This document shows, piece after piece, positions 53,147 through 60,526 of a stretch of 64,000 nucleotides of DNA. A program made the translations under genes and the position numbers. Where the stretch lies: the NCBI RefSeq assembly GCF_009811655.1, contig NZ_BGJX01000004.1, forward strand, positions 1 through 64,000, read 5' to 3'. Below the pieces are notes generated by a model. That model saw nothing but the letters and a program-made list of their open reading frames with translations, did no database searches and was not told where the DNA came from. Position 1 is the first letter of the stretch. Each line of letters begins with the position of its first letter. This DNA comes from Methylosinus sp. Ce-a6. Its GTDB lineage: Bacteria; Pseudomonadota; Alphaproteobacteria; Rhizobiales; Beijerinckiaceae.

Positions 53147-54565
53147 TCACCTCGGTAGATTTGTTTCGCCCATCAAAAAGACGTCCACGGAGGCGGCGCA
53201 TTGCCGGCCCTCGCGGATCGCCCATACGACGAGCGATTGCCCGCGCCGCATGTCTCCGCACGCGAAGATTTTCTCGCGTGACGATCGATAGGATTTGACG
53301 TCGGCCGCCACATTGCCGCGCGGGTCCAGCGTGACCGCGAGCTTCTCGAGCAGCCCTTCGCGCACGGGCGAGACGAAGCCCATGGCGAGCAGCACGAGAT
53401 CCGCCTTCAAGGTGAATTCGCTGCCGGGAATGGGCTGCAGCTTGCCGTCGACGCGCTCGCAGCGCAGCCCAATGACGGCGCCGTCGCCGCCGATGAATTC
53501 TCGCGTCATCACGGCGAAGTCGCGCGTCGAGCCCTCGTCATGCGAGGAGGAGCTGCGCAGCTTCAGCGGCCAGTCCGGCCAGGTGACGAGCTTGTTCTCC
53601 TTCTCCGGCGGACGCGGCATGATCTCGAGCTGCGTCACCGAAAGCGCCCCCTGGCGCACCGACGTGCCGATGCAGTCCGAGCCCGTGTCGCCGCCGCCGA
53701 TGACGACGACATGCTTGCCGGAGGCGAGGATCGGCTCATTGGTCGCCAGCGGCTCGCCGGAGACGCGGCGATTTTGCTGCGGCAGGAAGTCCATCGCGAA
53801 ATGCACGCCGCGCAATTCACGCCCGGGAATGGGAAGATCGCGCGACTGCTCGGCGCCGCCGGCGAGGATCACGGCGTCATGCTCGGCGACGAGCGTTTCC
53901 GCATCGAGATCGACGCCGACATTCACATTGTAGTGGAAAGCCGCTCCCTCGGCCTCGAGCTGCGCCACGCGCCGGTCGATGAGATGCTTCTCCATCTTGA
54001 AGTCGGGAATGCCGTAGCGCAGCAGGCCGCCGGCCTTGGCGTGCTTCTCATAGACATGCACGTCATGGCCGACGCGCGCCAATTGCTGGGCCGCCGCGAG
54101 CCCCGCCGGGCCGGAGCCGACGACGGCGATGCGCTTGCCGGTCTTCTGCTTCGGCGGCTCGGGCAGAACCCAGCCCGCCTCGAAGCCACGGTCGACGATC
54201 GCGCATTCGATCGTCTTGATCGTGACCGGCTGGTCCGCGAGATTGAGCGTGCAGGAGGCCTCGCAAGGCGCGGGACAGACGCGGCCGGTGAACTCCGGGA
54301 AGTTGTTGGTCGAGTGCAGATTGGCGAGCGCGCGGCGCCAGTCGCCGTGATAGACGAGGTCGTTCCAGTCCGGAATCTGATTATTGACGGGACAGCCGTT
54401 GTGGCAGAACGGAATGCCGCAATCCATGCAACGCGCCGCCTGATTGCGCGTCGCCTCCTCGGACAGAGGGATGACGAATTCGTCATAATGGCGAATGCGG
54501 TCGGCGGCCGGCTTGTATTTGCGGTCCTGCCGGTCGATTTCCAGAAAACCCGTGACCTTTCCCAT
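53147..54565 (-). CDS. gltD: Glutamate synthase small (beta) subunit
   Basis: A 472-residue GltD, which passes electrons from NADPH to the large subunit of glutamate synthase. Seen: the two N-terminal cysteine clusters ([20 protein letters not shown] near 42-61 and [11 protein letters not shown] near 97-107), the FAD fold [20 protein letters not shown] near 149-168, and the NADPH fold [14 protein letters not shown] near 287-300. No gltB is adjacent in this window: ilvE lies upstream and a small membrane protein downstream, so the large subunit is encoded elsewhere or the protein serves another partner. Confidence 0.95.
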   Translation of the reverse strand: MGKVTGFLEIDRQDRKYKPAADRIRHYDEFVIPLSEEATRNQAARCMDCGIPFCHNGCPVNNQIPDWNDLVYHGDWRRALANLHSTNNFPEFTGRVCPAPCEASCTLNLADQPVTIKTIECAIVDRGFEAGWVLPEPPKQKTGKRIAVVGSGPAGLAAAQQLARVGHDVHVYEKHAKAGGLLRYGIPDFKMEKHLIDRRVAQLEAEGAAFHYNVNVGVDLDAETLVAEHDAVILAGGAEQSRDLPIPGRELRGVHFAMDFLPQQNRRVSGEPLATNEPILASGKHVVVIGGGDTGSDCIGTSVRQGALSVTQLEIMPRPPEKENKLVTWPDWPLKLRSSSSHDEGSTRDFAVMTREFIGGDGAVIGLRCERVDGKLQPIPGSEFTLKADLVLLAMGFVSPVREGLLEKLAVTLDPRGNVAADVKSYRSSREKIFACGDMRRGQSLVVWAIREGRQCAASVDVFLMGETNLPR

Positions 54566-54587
54566 GCCTCGCCAACCCCTCGGGCCC

Positions 54588-54640
54588 TTCGTGTCCTTCG
54601 TGTCCTTCGTGGTTTTTTACCACGAAGACACGAAGGACAA
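54588..54640. repeat. Inverted repeat with tandem ccttcgtgt units
   Basis: Three copies of ccttcgtgt/ccttcgtgg, a T6 run and then accacgaagacacgaaggac form a hairpin between ilvE and gltD. It resembles a dispersed repeat more than a simple terminator. Confidence 0.65.
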
Positions 54641-54655
54641 AGAAGCAAATCGTCT

Positions 54656-55543
54656 TCAGGCGGCGACCGCCTTCGGATTCACTTCGCGCGTATAATCTTC
54701 GATCAGCGTGCGCGAGATCGCGCTGGGCGTGAAGCGATAGGGGCCCGCCTCCGCGACCGGCGTGACCTCCGCGCCCGTGCCGCAGATGAAACATTCGCTG
54801 AAGCCGGGCAGCTCCTCGGGCATGATGCGCCGCTCGACGACCTCGATCCCGCGCCGGCGGGCGAGATCGATGACGGTGCGGCGCGTGATGCCGTCGAGGA
54901 AGCAGTCGGCGAGCGGCGTATGCAGCACGCCGTCCTTCACGAAGAACACATTGGCGCCGGTGCATTCGGCCACGCGGCCCTGCCAGTCGAGCATCAGAGC
55001 GTCGGCATAGCCGCGGCGCTCGGCGCGATGCTTGGAGATGGTGCAGATCATATAGAGGCCCGCGGCCTTGGCGAGCGAGGGCGCGGTCTGCGGGTCGGGA
55101 CGGCGATAATCGGCGATGTCGAGCCGAATGCCCTTCATCTTGGTGGCGACGTCGAACATGCTCGGCCAATCCCAGACCGCGATCGCCACATTGATCGTCG
55201 AATTCTGCGCGGCGACGGCCATCATCTCGCTGCCGCGCCAGGCGACGGGCCGCACATAGCAGCTGTCGAAGCCATTGGCCTTCACCACCGCGGCCTTGGC
55301 CGCGTCGAGCTCGGCGACGCTATAGGGAATCTCGAAATCGAGAATTTCGGCGGAGCGCCGGAAGCGCTCGGAATGCTCGGTGGACTTGAAGATCACGCCG
55401 CCATAGGCGCGCTCGCCCTCGAACACGCAGGAGCCATAATGCAGCCCGTGCGAGAGAACATGGAGCTTGGCGTCGCGCCACGGCGTGAGCGCGCCATTGT
55501 ACCAGATGTGGCCGTCGCGCTGGTCGAAGGGCAAAACAGACAT
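54656..55543 (-). CDS. ilvE: Branched-chain amino acid aminotransferase
   Basis: A 295-residue class IV PLP aminotransferase that makes Val, Leu and Ile from their oxo-acids. Seen: LHVLSHGLHYGSCVFEGERA near 28-47, YVRPVAWRG near 95, the PLP lysine in ICTISKHRAERRGYADALML near 163-182 and AECTGANVFFVKDG near 190-203. The ATG at 55543 is preceded by unrelated DNA, and longer versions lack a ribosome binding site. It is divergent from the MarR/PetP gene, with a palindrome between them. Confidence 0.93.
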   Translation of the reverse strand: MSVLPFDQRDGHIWYNGALTPWRDAKLHVLSHGLHYGSCVFEGERAYGGVIFKSTEHSERFRRSAEILDFEIPYSVAELDAAKAAVVKANGFDSCYVRPVAWRGSEMMAVAAQNSTINVAIAVWDWPSMFDVATKMKGIRLDIADYRRPDPQTAPSLAKAAGLYMICTISKHRAERRGYADALMLDWQGRVAECTGANVFFVKDGVLHTPLADCFLDGITRRTVIDLARRRGIEVVERRIMPEELPGFSECFICGTGAEVTPVAEAGPYRFTPSAISRTLIEDYTREVNPKAVAA

Positions 55544-55633
55544 CCGACACTCCAATGAGTTCGAGGCGAAAGGGCCGTCCCGGCCGGCCGGTCTCGAGCC
55601 GGCCTTCCGCAAACCACTAGCCATCGGTCAGAA

Positions 55634-55656
55634 ATATGTCAATATAGCTGACGTAT
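55634..55656. promoter_or_regulatory. Imperfect palindrome between ilvE and the marR-type gene
   Basis: atatgtca, seven bases, tgacgtat is a 7/8 inverted repeat in an AT-rich patch, about 60 bases before the GTG at 55717. Its place fits a MarR-type operator. Confidence 0.5.
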
Positions 55657-55716
55657 AAGTTCCGCGGGCATGGCTTACGGCTTTTTCGTTCCAACCGACA
55701 TATAGCGGTCCCCGAC

Positions 55717-56286
55717 GTGAAGACATCCATCGAACGCAAGCCGTTGCGGCCGGCCTCGACTCAGGCGCTCGTCGGACGCGAGCCGGCGGCGCCCGAGAGC
55801 GAACCGATGTTCGATCTCATCGAGCTGTTCTTTTTCGCCTATCGCGATTTCGTCGGCGACGCCGACCGGCTGCTCGAGAATTACGGATTCGGCCGCGCCC
55901 ATCACCGCGTGCTGCATTTCGTCTATCGCCGGCCCGGCCTCGCCATAGCCGCGCTGCTCGACATTCTGAAAATCACCAAGCAGAGCCTCAACCGCGTGCT
56001 CAAGCAATTGCTCGACGCCGGCTTCGTCGAGGCGCGCGCGGGCGCGACCGACCGCCGCCAGCGCCTCCTGTTCCCGACGCCGAAGGGCGCCAAGCTCGCC
56101 CAGGAGCTCGCAATTCTGCAATCCGAGCGCTTCCGCCGCGTCTTCGGCGAGCTGCCGCCGGAGGCGCGCGAGGCGACGGCGGATTTTCTGCTCGCCATGA
56201 TCAACGCCTCGGATCGGGAGCGGGTGCGCGCGCATCTGCCGCCGCGCCGCCGCCGGCGGCAGCTCCCCGAGGACGACGCCGCATGA
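55717..56286 (+). CDS. petP: MarR family regulator, PetP-like
   Basis: A 189-residue MarR regulator: dimer helix FDLIELFFFAYRDFVGDADR near 32-51, winged helix-turn-helix GLAIAALLDILKITKQSLNR near 74-93 with the wing ARAGATDRRQRLLFPTPKGA near 106-125. Its stop overlaps the start of the response regulator gene (ATGA at 56283-56286). A MarR gene fused to an OmpR-type gene in this way is the PetP/PetR arrangement of alphaproteobacteria. GTG at 55717 is the likely start, though ATG at 55807 is possible. Confidence 0.8.
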   Translation: MKTSIERKPLRPASTQALVGREPAAPESEPMFDLIELFFFAYRDFVGDADRLLENYGFGRAHHRVLHFVYRRPGLAIAALLDILKITKQSLNRVLKQLLDAGFVEARAGATDRRQRLLFPTPKGAKLAQELAILQSERFRRVFGELPPEAREATADFLLAMINASDRERVRAHLPPRRRRRQLPEDDAA

Positions 56287-57062
56287 GCGCGCCGGCGCCG
56301 CAGGCCGCGAAAGAGCCCGGCCCCCATATTCTCGTCGTCGATGACGACAGGCGCATACGCTCGCTTTTGTCGCGCTATCTCGCCGCCGAGGGCTATCTCG
56401 TCAGCGCCGCCGCCGACGCCGCCCAGGCCCGCGCCCGCCTCGCCGACATGACCTTCGACCTGATAGTGCTCGATGTGATGATGCCGGGCGAGAGCGGCCC
56501 GGAATTCGCGCGCAAGCTGCGCGGCGAGGCGGAGCCGCTGCGCTCCTCCCCCATCCTCATGCTGACCGCGCGCGGCGAAGCGCGCGACCGCGTGGCGGGG
56601 CTCGAAGCGGGCGTCGACGATTATCTCGCCAAGCCTTTCGAGCCGCGCGAGCTCTCGCTTCGCATCGCCAGCATTCTGCGCCGCGCCGGCCGCGTCCGGC
56701 GCGCCGCCGCAACCATCGCCGGCGTGCGCTTCGGCGCTTTCGGCTTCGACCTCGAAAAGGGCCGATTGCGCGAACAGGATCGAATCGTCCATCTGACGAC
56801 GCGCGAAGAGGAGATGCTGCGGGTGCTGGCGATGAATGCAGGCGAGATCGTGTCGCGGCAAAGGTTGGCGCAACGCCTCGTCAATGGCAAAGTCGAGAGC
56901 GCCGGCGAGCGCAGCGTCGACGTCGAGGTGGCGCGGCTGCGCCGCAAGATCGAGGGCGAGGCGGGCGGCCCGCGCCATCTGCAGACGATCCGCGGCCGCG
57001 GATATCGACTGCTGGTGGACGCCGTCGTCGGCCCGGACGAGGAATATGGAAAGCCGCAATGA
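56283..57062 (+). CDS. petR: OmpR family response regulator, PetR-like
   Basis: A 259-residue two-domain regulator. Receiver: ILVVDDDRRIRSLL near 16-29, phosphorylation site LIVLDVMMPGESGPEF near 60-75, threonine and KPFEPRELSLR near 119. The C-terminal winged helix includes TTREEEMLRVLAMNAGEIVS near 173-192 and RSVDVEVARLRRKIE near 213-227. PetR was found beside cytochrome bc1 genes in Rhodobacter; here its targets are unknown. It overlaps both neighbours by four bases. Confidence 0.88.
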   Translation: MSAPAPQAAKEPGPHILVVDDDRRIRSLLSRYLAAEGYLVSAAADAAQARARLADMTFDLIVLDVMMPGESGPEFARKLRGEAEPLRSSPILMLTARGEARDRVAGLEAGVDDYLAKPFEPRELSLRIASILRRAGRVRRAAATIAGVRFGAFGFDLEKGRLREQDRIVHLTTREEEMLRVLAMNAGEIVSRQRLAQRLVNGKVESAGERSVDVEVARLRRKIEGEAGGPRHLQTIRGRGYRLLVDAVVGPDEEYGKPQ

Positions 57063-58426
57063 CCCCAGCCCTCCCCGCCGCGCTCGACGCCCCTCGCCAG
57101 CTCTGGCGGCGCTTCGCCGGCTGGCTGCATGAGCGGATGCCCAAGGGGCTCTACGCCCGCTCGCTGCTGATCGTCATTCTGCCGATCGTGCTGCTGCAAT
57201 CGGCTGTCGCCTATTTCTTCATGGAGCGGCACTGGCAGGCGGTGACGTCGCGCCTCTCCGCGGCCGTCGCGCGCGACGTCGCCGCGCTCACCGATTTCTA
57301 CGAGGCCTTTCCGAGAGGAGATCACCGCGACATCATCCAGCGCATCGCCGGCGAGGATTTGAGCATCGACGTGCATTTCCTGCCCAAGGAGCCGTTGCCG
57401 CCGCCCGCCGCCAAGCCCTTCTTCTCGCTGCTCGACCACACGCTGTCGCGGGAATTGTCGCTGCGCCTGAAGCGGCCCTTCTGGATCGACACGGTCGGGC
57501 GCTCCAACATCGTCGAGATCAGAGTCGCGCTCGACGATTCGGTGATGCTGCTGCTCGCCCATCGCACCCAGGCCTATGCGTCCAATTCGGAAATCTTCTT
57601 CATCTGGACGGTCATCGCCTCGCTGGTCATCATCGCCATCGCCGCCTCCTTCCTGCGCAATCAGATTCGCCCGATCCTGCGGCTCGCCCGCGCGGCGGAG
57701 GAATTCGGCAAGGGCCGCGAGGTCGCCTTCAGCCCGCGCGGCGCGCGCGAGGTGCGGCAGGCGGGCGCCGCCTTTCTCGAGATGAAGCGCCGCGTCGAGC
57801 GCGCCATGGAGCAGCGCACGACGATGCTGAACGGCGTCTCGCATGATCTGCGCACCATCATCACGCGCTTCAAGCTCTCGCTCGCCTTGCTCGGCGAATC
57901 GCCGGAGACGGTGGAGCTGAAGAAGGATGTCGACGAGATGGAGCGCATGGTCGAGGCCTATCTCGCCTTCGCGCGCGGCGACGGCGGCGAGGCGACGGCC
58001 GACGCCGACATCGCCGCCATTCTCGACGAGCTGAAGAGCGATTGCGAGCGTAGCGGCCTCGGCGCAAAGGCGAGCTTCGCCGGCCGCAGGCTCGTCGCCG
58101 TGCGGCCGGCGGCCTTCCGCCGCTGCCTCGCCAATCTCGTCGGCAACGCCCAGCGCTATGCGAAGACGATCGCGCTCGCCGGCCTCAACGACGGCAAGAC
58201 CCTCACCATCCATATAGACGACGACGGCCCCGGCATTCCGGTCGAGAAGCGGGAGGACGCCTTCCGGCCGTTCTACCGGCTCGACGAGTCGCGCAATCAG
58301 GACGAGGGCCATTCCGGGCTCGGCCTCGCCATCGCGCGCGACATCGTCCGCTCGCATGGCGGCGAGGTGACGCTCGCGGGCTCGCCGCTCGGCGGCCTGC
58401 GCGCGACCGTCACTTTGCCGGTGTGA
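57059..58426 (+). CDS. Sensor histidine kinase of the EnvZ type
   Basis: A 455-residue membrane kinase: two transmembrane helices (SLLIVILPIVLLQSAVAYFF near 35-54 and FIWTVIASLVIIAIAASFLR near 181-200) around a periplasmic domain, HAMP, the H-box NGVSHDLRTIITRFKLSLAL near 258-277 (phosphorylated His), and the ATPase boxes DDDGPGIP and GHSGLGLAIARDIV near 385-430. Its ATG overlaps the response regulator stop. It should phosphorylate the PetR-like regulator. Confidence 0.92.
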   Translation: MTPALPAALDAPRQLWRRFAGWLHERMPKGLYARSLLIVILPIVLLQSAVAYFFMERHWQAVTSRLSAAVARDVAALTDFYEAFPRGDHRDIIQRIAGEDLSIDVHFLPKEPLPPPAAKPFFSLLDHTLSRELSLRLKRPFWIDTVGRSNIVEIRVALDDSVMLLLAHRTQAYASNSEIFFIWTVIASLVIIAIAASFLRNQIRPILRLARAAEEFGKGREVAFSPRGAREVRQAGAAFLEMKRRVERAMEQRTTMLNGVSHDLRTIITRFKLSLALLGESPETVELKKDVDEMERMVEAYLAFARGDGGEATADADIAAILDELKSDCERSGLGAKASFAGRRLVAVRPAAFRRCLANLVGNAQRYAKTIALAGLNDGKTLTIHIDDDGPGIPVEKREDAFRPFYRLDESRNQDEGHSGLGLAIARDIVRSHGGEVTLAGSPLGGLRATVTLPV

Positions 58427-58459
58427 CGCGGGCGATCGATTCGCGGGATATTTCCCGGC

Positions 58460-58543
58460 CGTCATTGCGAGCGAAGCGAAGCAATCCAGCGCCGTGGGGC
58501 GGCTCCTGGATTGCTTCGTCGCGTTCGCTCCTCGCAATGACGA
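58460..58543. repeat. REP family A element
   Basis: cgtcattgcgagcgaagcga with gcaatccagcgcc, and ctggattgcttcgtcgcg with ctcctcgcaatgacg, between the kinase gene and the convergent gene at 58587. Confidence 0.85.
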
Positions 58544-58586
58544 CCTTGCGGCTTGCGCGCAGATCATCCAGAAACCGTATGAAACC

Positions 58587-58799
58587 TCAGCCTTCCGCCG
58601 GACAGGGAATTTCCTTGGTCACGCCTTCGAGAAAGGCTTTCATGCCGCAATTGGCGCGCAACGGGCCCGGCTTCTTATTGCCTTCGAAGGTCAGGAAGCT
58701 GACGATCCCGCGCGGATTGATGGCGATCACCTTGTATCGCTCCGATCCGCGCGTCGCGTAGCATTTGCCTTCTTTTATGTCCTCGGCGGTGAGCGCCAT
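58587..58799 (-). CDS. Small conserved protein, hypothetical
   Basis: A 70-residue protein MALTAEDIKEGKCYATRGSE, then RYKVIAINPRGIVSFLTFEG with CGMKAFLEGVTKEIPCPAEG. It looks like a small beta-barrel and has two or three conserved-looking cysteines. A GAGAGGAG site precedes the ATG at 58799. No family recognised. Confidence 0.65.
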   Translation of the reverse strand: MALTAEDIKEGKCYATRGSERYKVIAINPRGIVSFLTFEGNKKPGPLRANCGMKAFLEGVTKEIPCPAEG

Positions 58800-58836
58800 C
58801 GTCCGATCTCCTCTCGCATAGAGCCTGCCCTCCTCC

Positions 58837-58908
58837 CGCAAGAGCCGTGCCGGCCGCAAGAGCCGCGCCGGCCGCAAGAGCCGCGCCGGCGCCGAGGGCC
58901 GCGCCGGG
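58837..58908. repeat. 18-bp tandem repeat
   Basis: Three near-identical units cgcaagagccgygccggc (58837-58890) and a fourth degenerate one lie between the hydrolase gene and the small protein gene downstream of it. Confidence 0.8.
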
Positions 58909-58912
58909 GGCC

Positions 58913-59602
58913 TCAATGCGCCTCGTGATCGTGATCGTCGTGATCATGATCATGATCGTCCTCGGCTGCGCCCTTCTTATGGACGACATGCTCGGTGAGG
59001 AAATCGCCCGCCGCGATCACCCCGTCATCGTCCATCGCATGGGCGAGGCCCTTGCGCGTCATCGAGAAGACCCGCGCGCCGCGCGCCGTGAGGGCGGCTT
59101 TCGTCTCGCGCGCGGCGGAAAGCGGCGCGATCTCGTCGGCGTCGCCATGGATGAGCAGGATCGGCGGCGCGCCATCGGCGCCGGCGGGCGGTAGGGCGCC
59201 ATAGGGTCCGCCCGAAAAAACGATGATCGCCTTGGCGGGGCCGGAACGCGCGAGACCCGCGAGGAGAGCGAGCGTCGCCCCTTGCGAGAAGCCGACCAGC
59301 GCCAGATGCGAGGGCGGCAGGCGGCGCTTGGCGAGCGCCGCCTCGAGGAAGCGTTCGAGCGCCGCGCCGCCCTTCGAGAGCCCCTCCGGATCGGAAGGAT
59401 CGAACCAGCGCCGCACGCCATCCGCGCCGAGCGGCGCCTCGGCGGAGAGGAATTCGGCCTTGGGCATGGTCGGCGCCCAATTGAGCGCATGGTCGACCAT
59501 GGACTGCCCGTCCGCGCCCTCCCCATGCAGCATCACGATGAGAAAAGCGGGCTTGCCGCAGGAGAGAGCGGCCAGCGCCGGCCCTTCGACAATATCGGTC
59601 AT
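58913..59602 (-). CDS. Alpha/beta hydrolase of the carboxylesterase/YpfH type with His-Asp tail
   Basis: A 229-residue serine hydrolase: oxyanion region LIVMLHGEGADGQSM near 21-35, nucleophile elbow LVGFSQGATLALLAGL near 102-117 (Ser near 106), acid LIHGDADEIAP near 150 and catalytic His in MTRKGLAHAMDDDGV near 182-196. It fits the small phospholipase/carboxylesterase family. After the domain comes a tail of Asp, His and Glu (AEDDHDHDHDDHDHEAH), a likely metal-binding or degenerate-repeat extension not part of the usual fold. Confidence 0.85.
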   Translation of the reverse strand: MTDIVEGPALAALSCGKPAFLIVMLHGEGADGQSMVDHALNWAPTMPKAEFLSAEAPLGADGVRRWFDPSDPEGLSKGGAALERFLEAALAKRRLPPSHLALVGFSQGATLALLAGLARSGPAKAIIVFSGGPYGALPPAGADGAPPILLIHGDADEIAPLSAARETKAALTARGARVFSMTRKGLAHAMDDDGVIAAGDFLTEHVVHKKGAAEDDHDHDHDDHDHEAH

Positions 59603-59779
59603 GGAGTTCCTCCGTCTCGGCGCCGGCGCTCGCCGGCCCTAGAGCGCATCGGACGAAGGTTCAATAAGCGTGCCGCCACATGCGCCGCCACATGGCGCCC
59701 AATCTGCTTCCATCGAGCGGCGCCGGAGACGGACCGGCGCGCCGTGAGAACCGACGCAGCAAAGCAACAGGAGGACCGC

Positions 59780-59971
59780 GTGGCGGACTACAAGGTGACG
59801 GTCGAGGAGCAGCCCGACGGAAAATGGGCCTGCTTCCTGCATGTGCCGGGAGAAGAGCCGTATAATCTCGGCAAAACCTTCAAGAACGAGGACCGGGCCG
59901 AGGCCTGGCTCACCGTCGGAGAAGCCACGACGGCGATCGACATGGCGGTCGCCAAGCTCACCAAGAAGTGA
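59780..59971 (+). CDS. Small conserved protein, hypothetical
   Basis: A 63-residue protein VADYKVTVEEQPDGKWACFL, then HVPGEEPYNLGKTFKNEDRA and EAWLTVGEATTAIDMAVAKL. The GTG at 59780 follows a strong AGGAGGA site. It looks like a beta-hairpin plus helix, of the size of DUF-type single-domain proteins. It is followed by a long hairpin and the next small gene. Function unknown. Confidence 0.72.
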   Translation: MADYKVTVEEQPDGKWACFLHVPGEEPYNLGKTFKNEDRAEAWLTVGEATTAIDMAVAKLTKK

Positions 59972-59980
59972 GCGAGCGGG

Positions 59981-60031
59981 AAGGGCCGCGATGCGCGCCT
60001 GTCGGATATCCGACAGGCGATCCCGGCCCTT
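59981..60031 (+). terminator. Long hairpin between two small genes
   Basis: A 24-base perfect palindrome cgcctgtcggat/atccgacaggcg (59996-60019) sits inside a second stem (aagggccg / cggccctt). It is followed by cgtccattttatt, so it may terminate the gene at 59780 or act as an RNA structure. Confidence 0.7.
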
Positions 60032-60082
60032 CGTCCATTTTATTCCGCGCCGGACACGCGCGCGCAGCATGGAGCCACGATC

Positions 60083-60397
60083 ATGGCGGTTGATTTGAAG
60101 GGCGAGTGGACGGACGCCGATATTGCGAAGCTCATCGGCGCGGTCGTCGACGACCGCGACTGGCGGCTCGAGGTCAGCGCCGACGGTCTCGCGTCGCTCG
60201 CCGACAAGACGGCGCATCCGACCGACGACGCCTATGACAACCAGCTCCACTGCTTCCTCGAGACCTGGATGCAGGGAACGGATTTCGTCGGTCCTTCCGC
60301 CGCCGGCGACAAGGAGCTCGTCGGCAAGATCGCCAAGGCGCTGCGCGAGAATTATCCGACGCTGAAAGGTCCGAAATTCGTCTATGTGTCGCTGTGA
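60083..60397 (+). CDS. Conserved hypothetical protein
   Basis: A 104-residue protein MAVDLKGEWTDADIAKLIGA, then VVDDRDWRLEVSADGLASLA with a C-terminal KALRENYPTLKGPKFVYVSL. It is acidic, mostly helical in the N-terminal half. No family recognised. It stands between the long hairpin and the autotransporter gene. Confidence 0.7.
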   Translation: MAVDLKGEWTDADIAKLIGAVVDDRDWRLEVSADGLASLADKTAHPTDDAYDNQLHCFLETWMQGTDFVGPSAAGDKELVGKIAKALRENYPTLKGPKFVYVSL

Positions 60398-60526
60398 CGT
60401 GACAGCGGCAATTGTGGCGCGCAGGCCATACTGCCGCCACATTTCTTGCTTCGGGCGCCACAATCGTCACTTGGACGTCAAGAGCCGCCCCTATGCCTCC
60501 GGTCATGCTGAGAACCGGAGCGAGAA

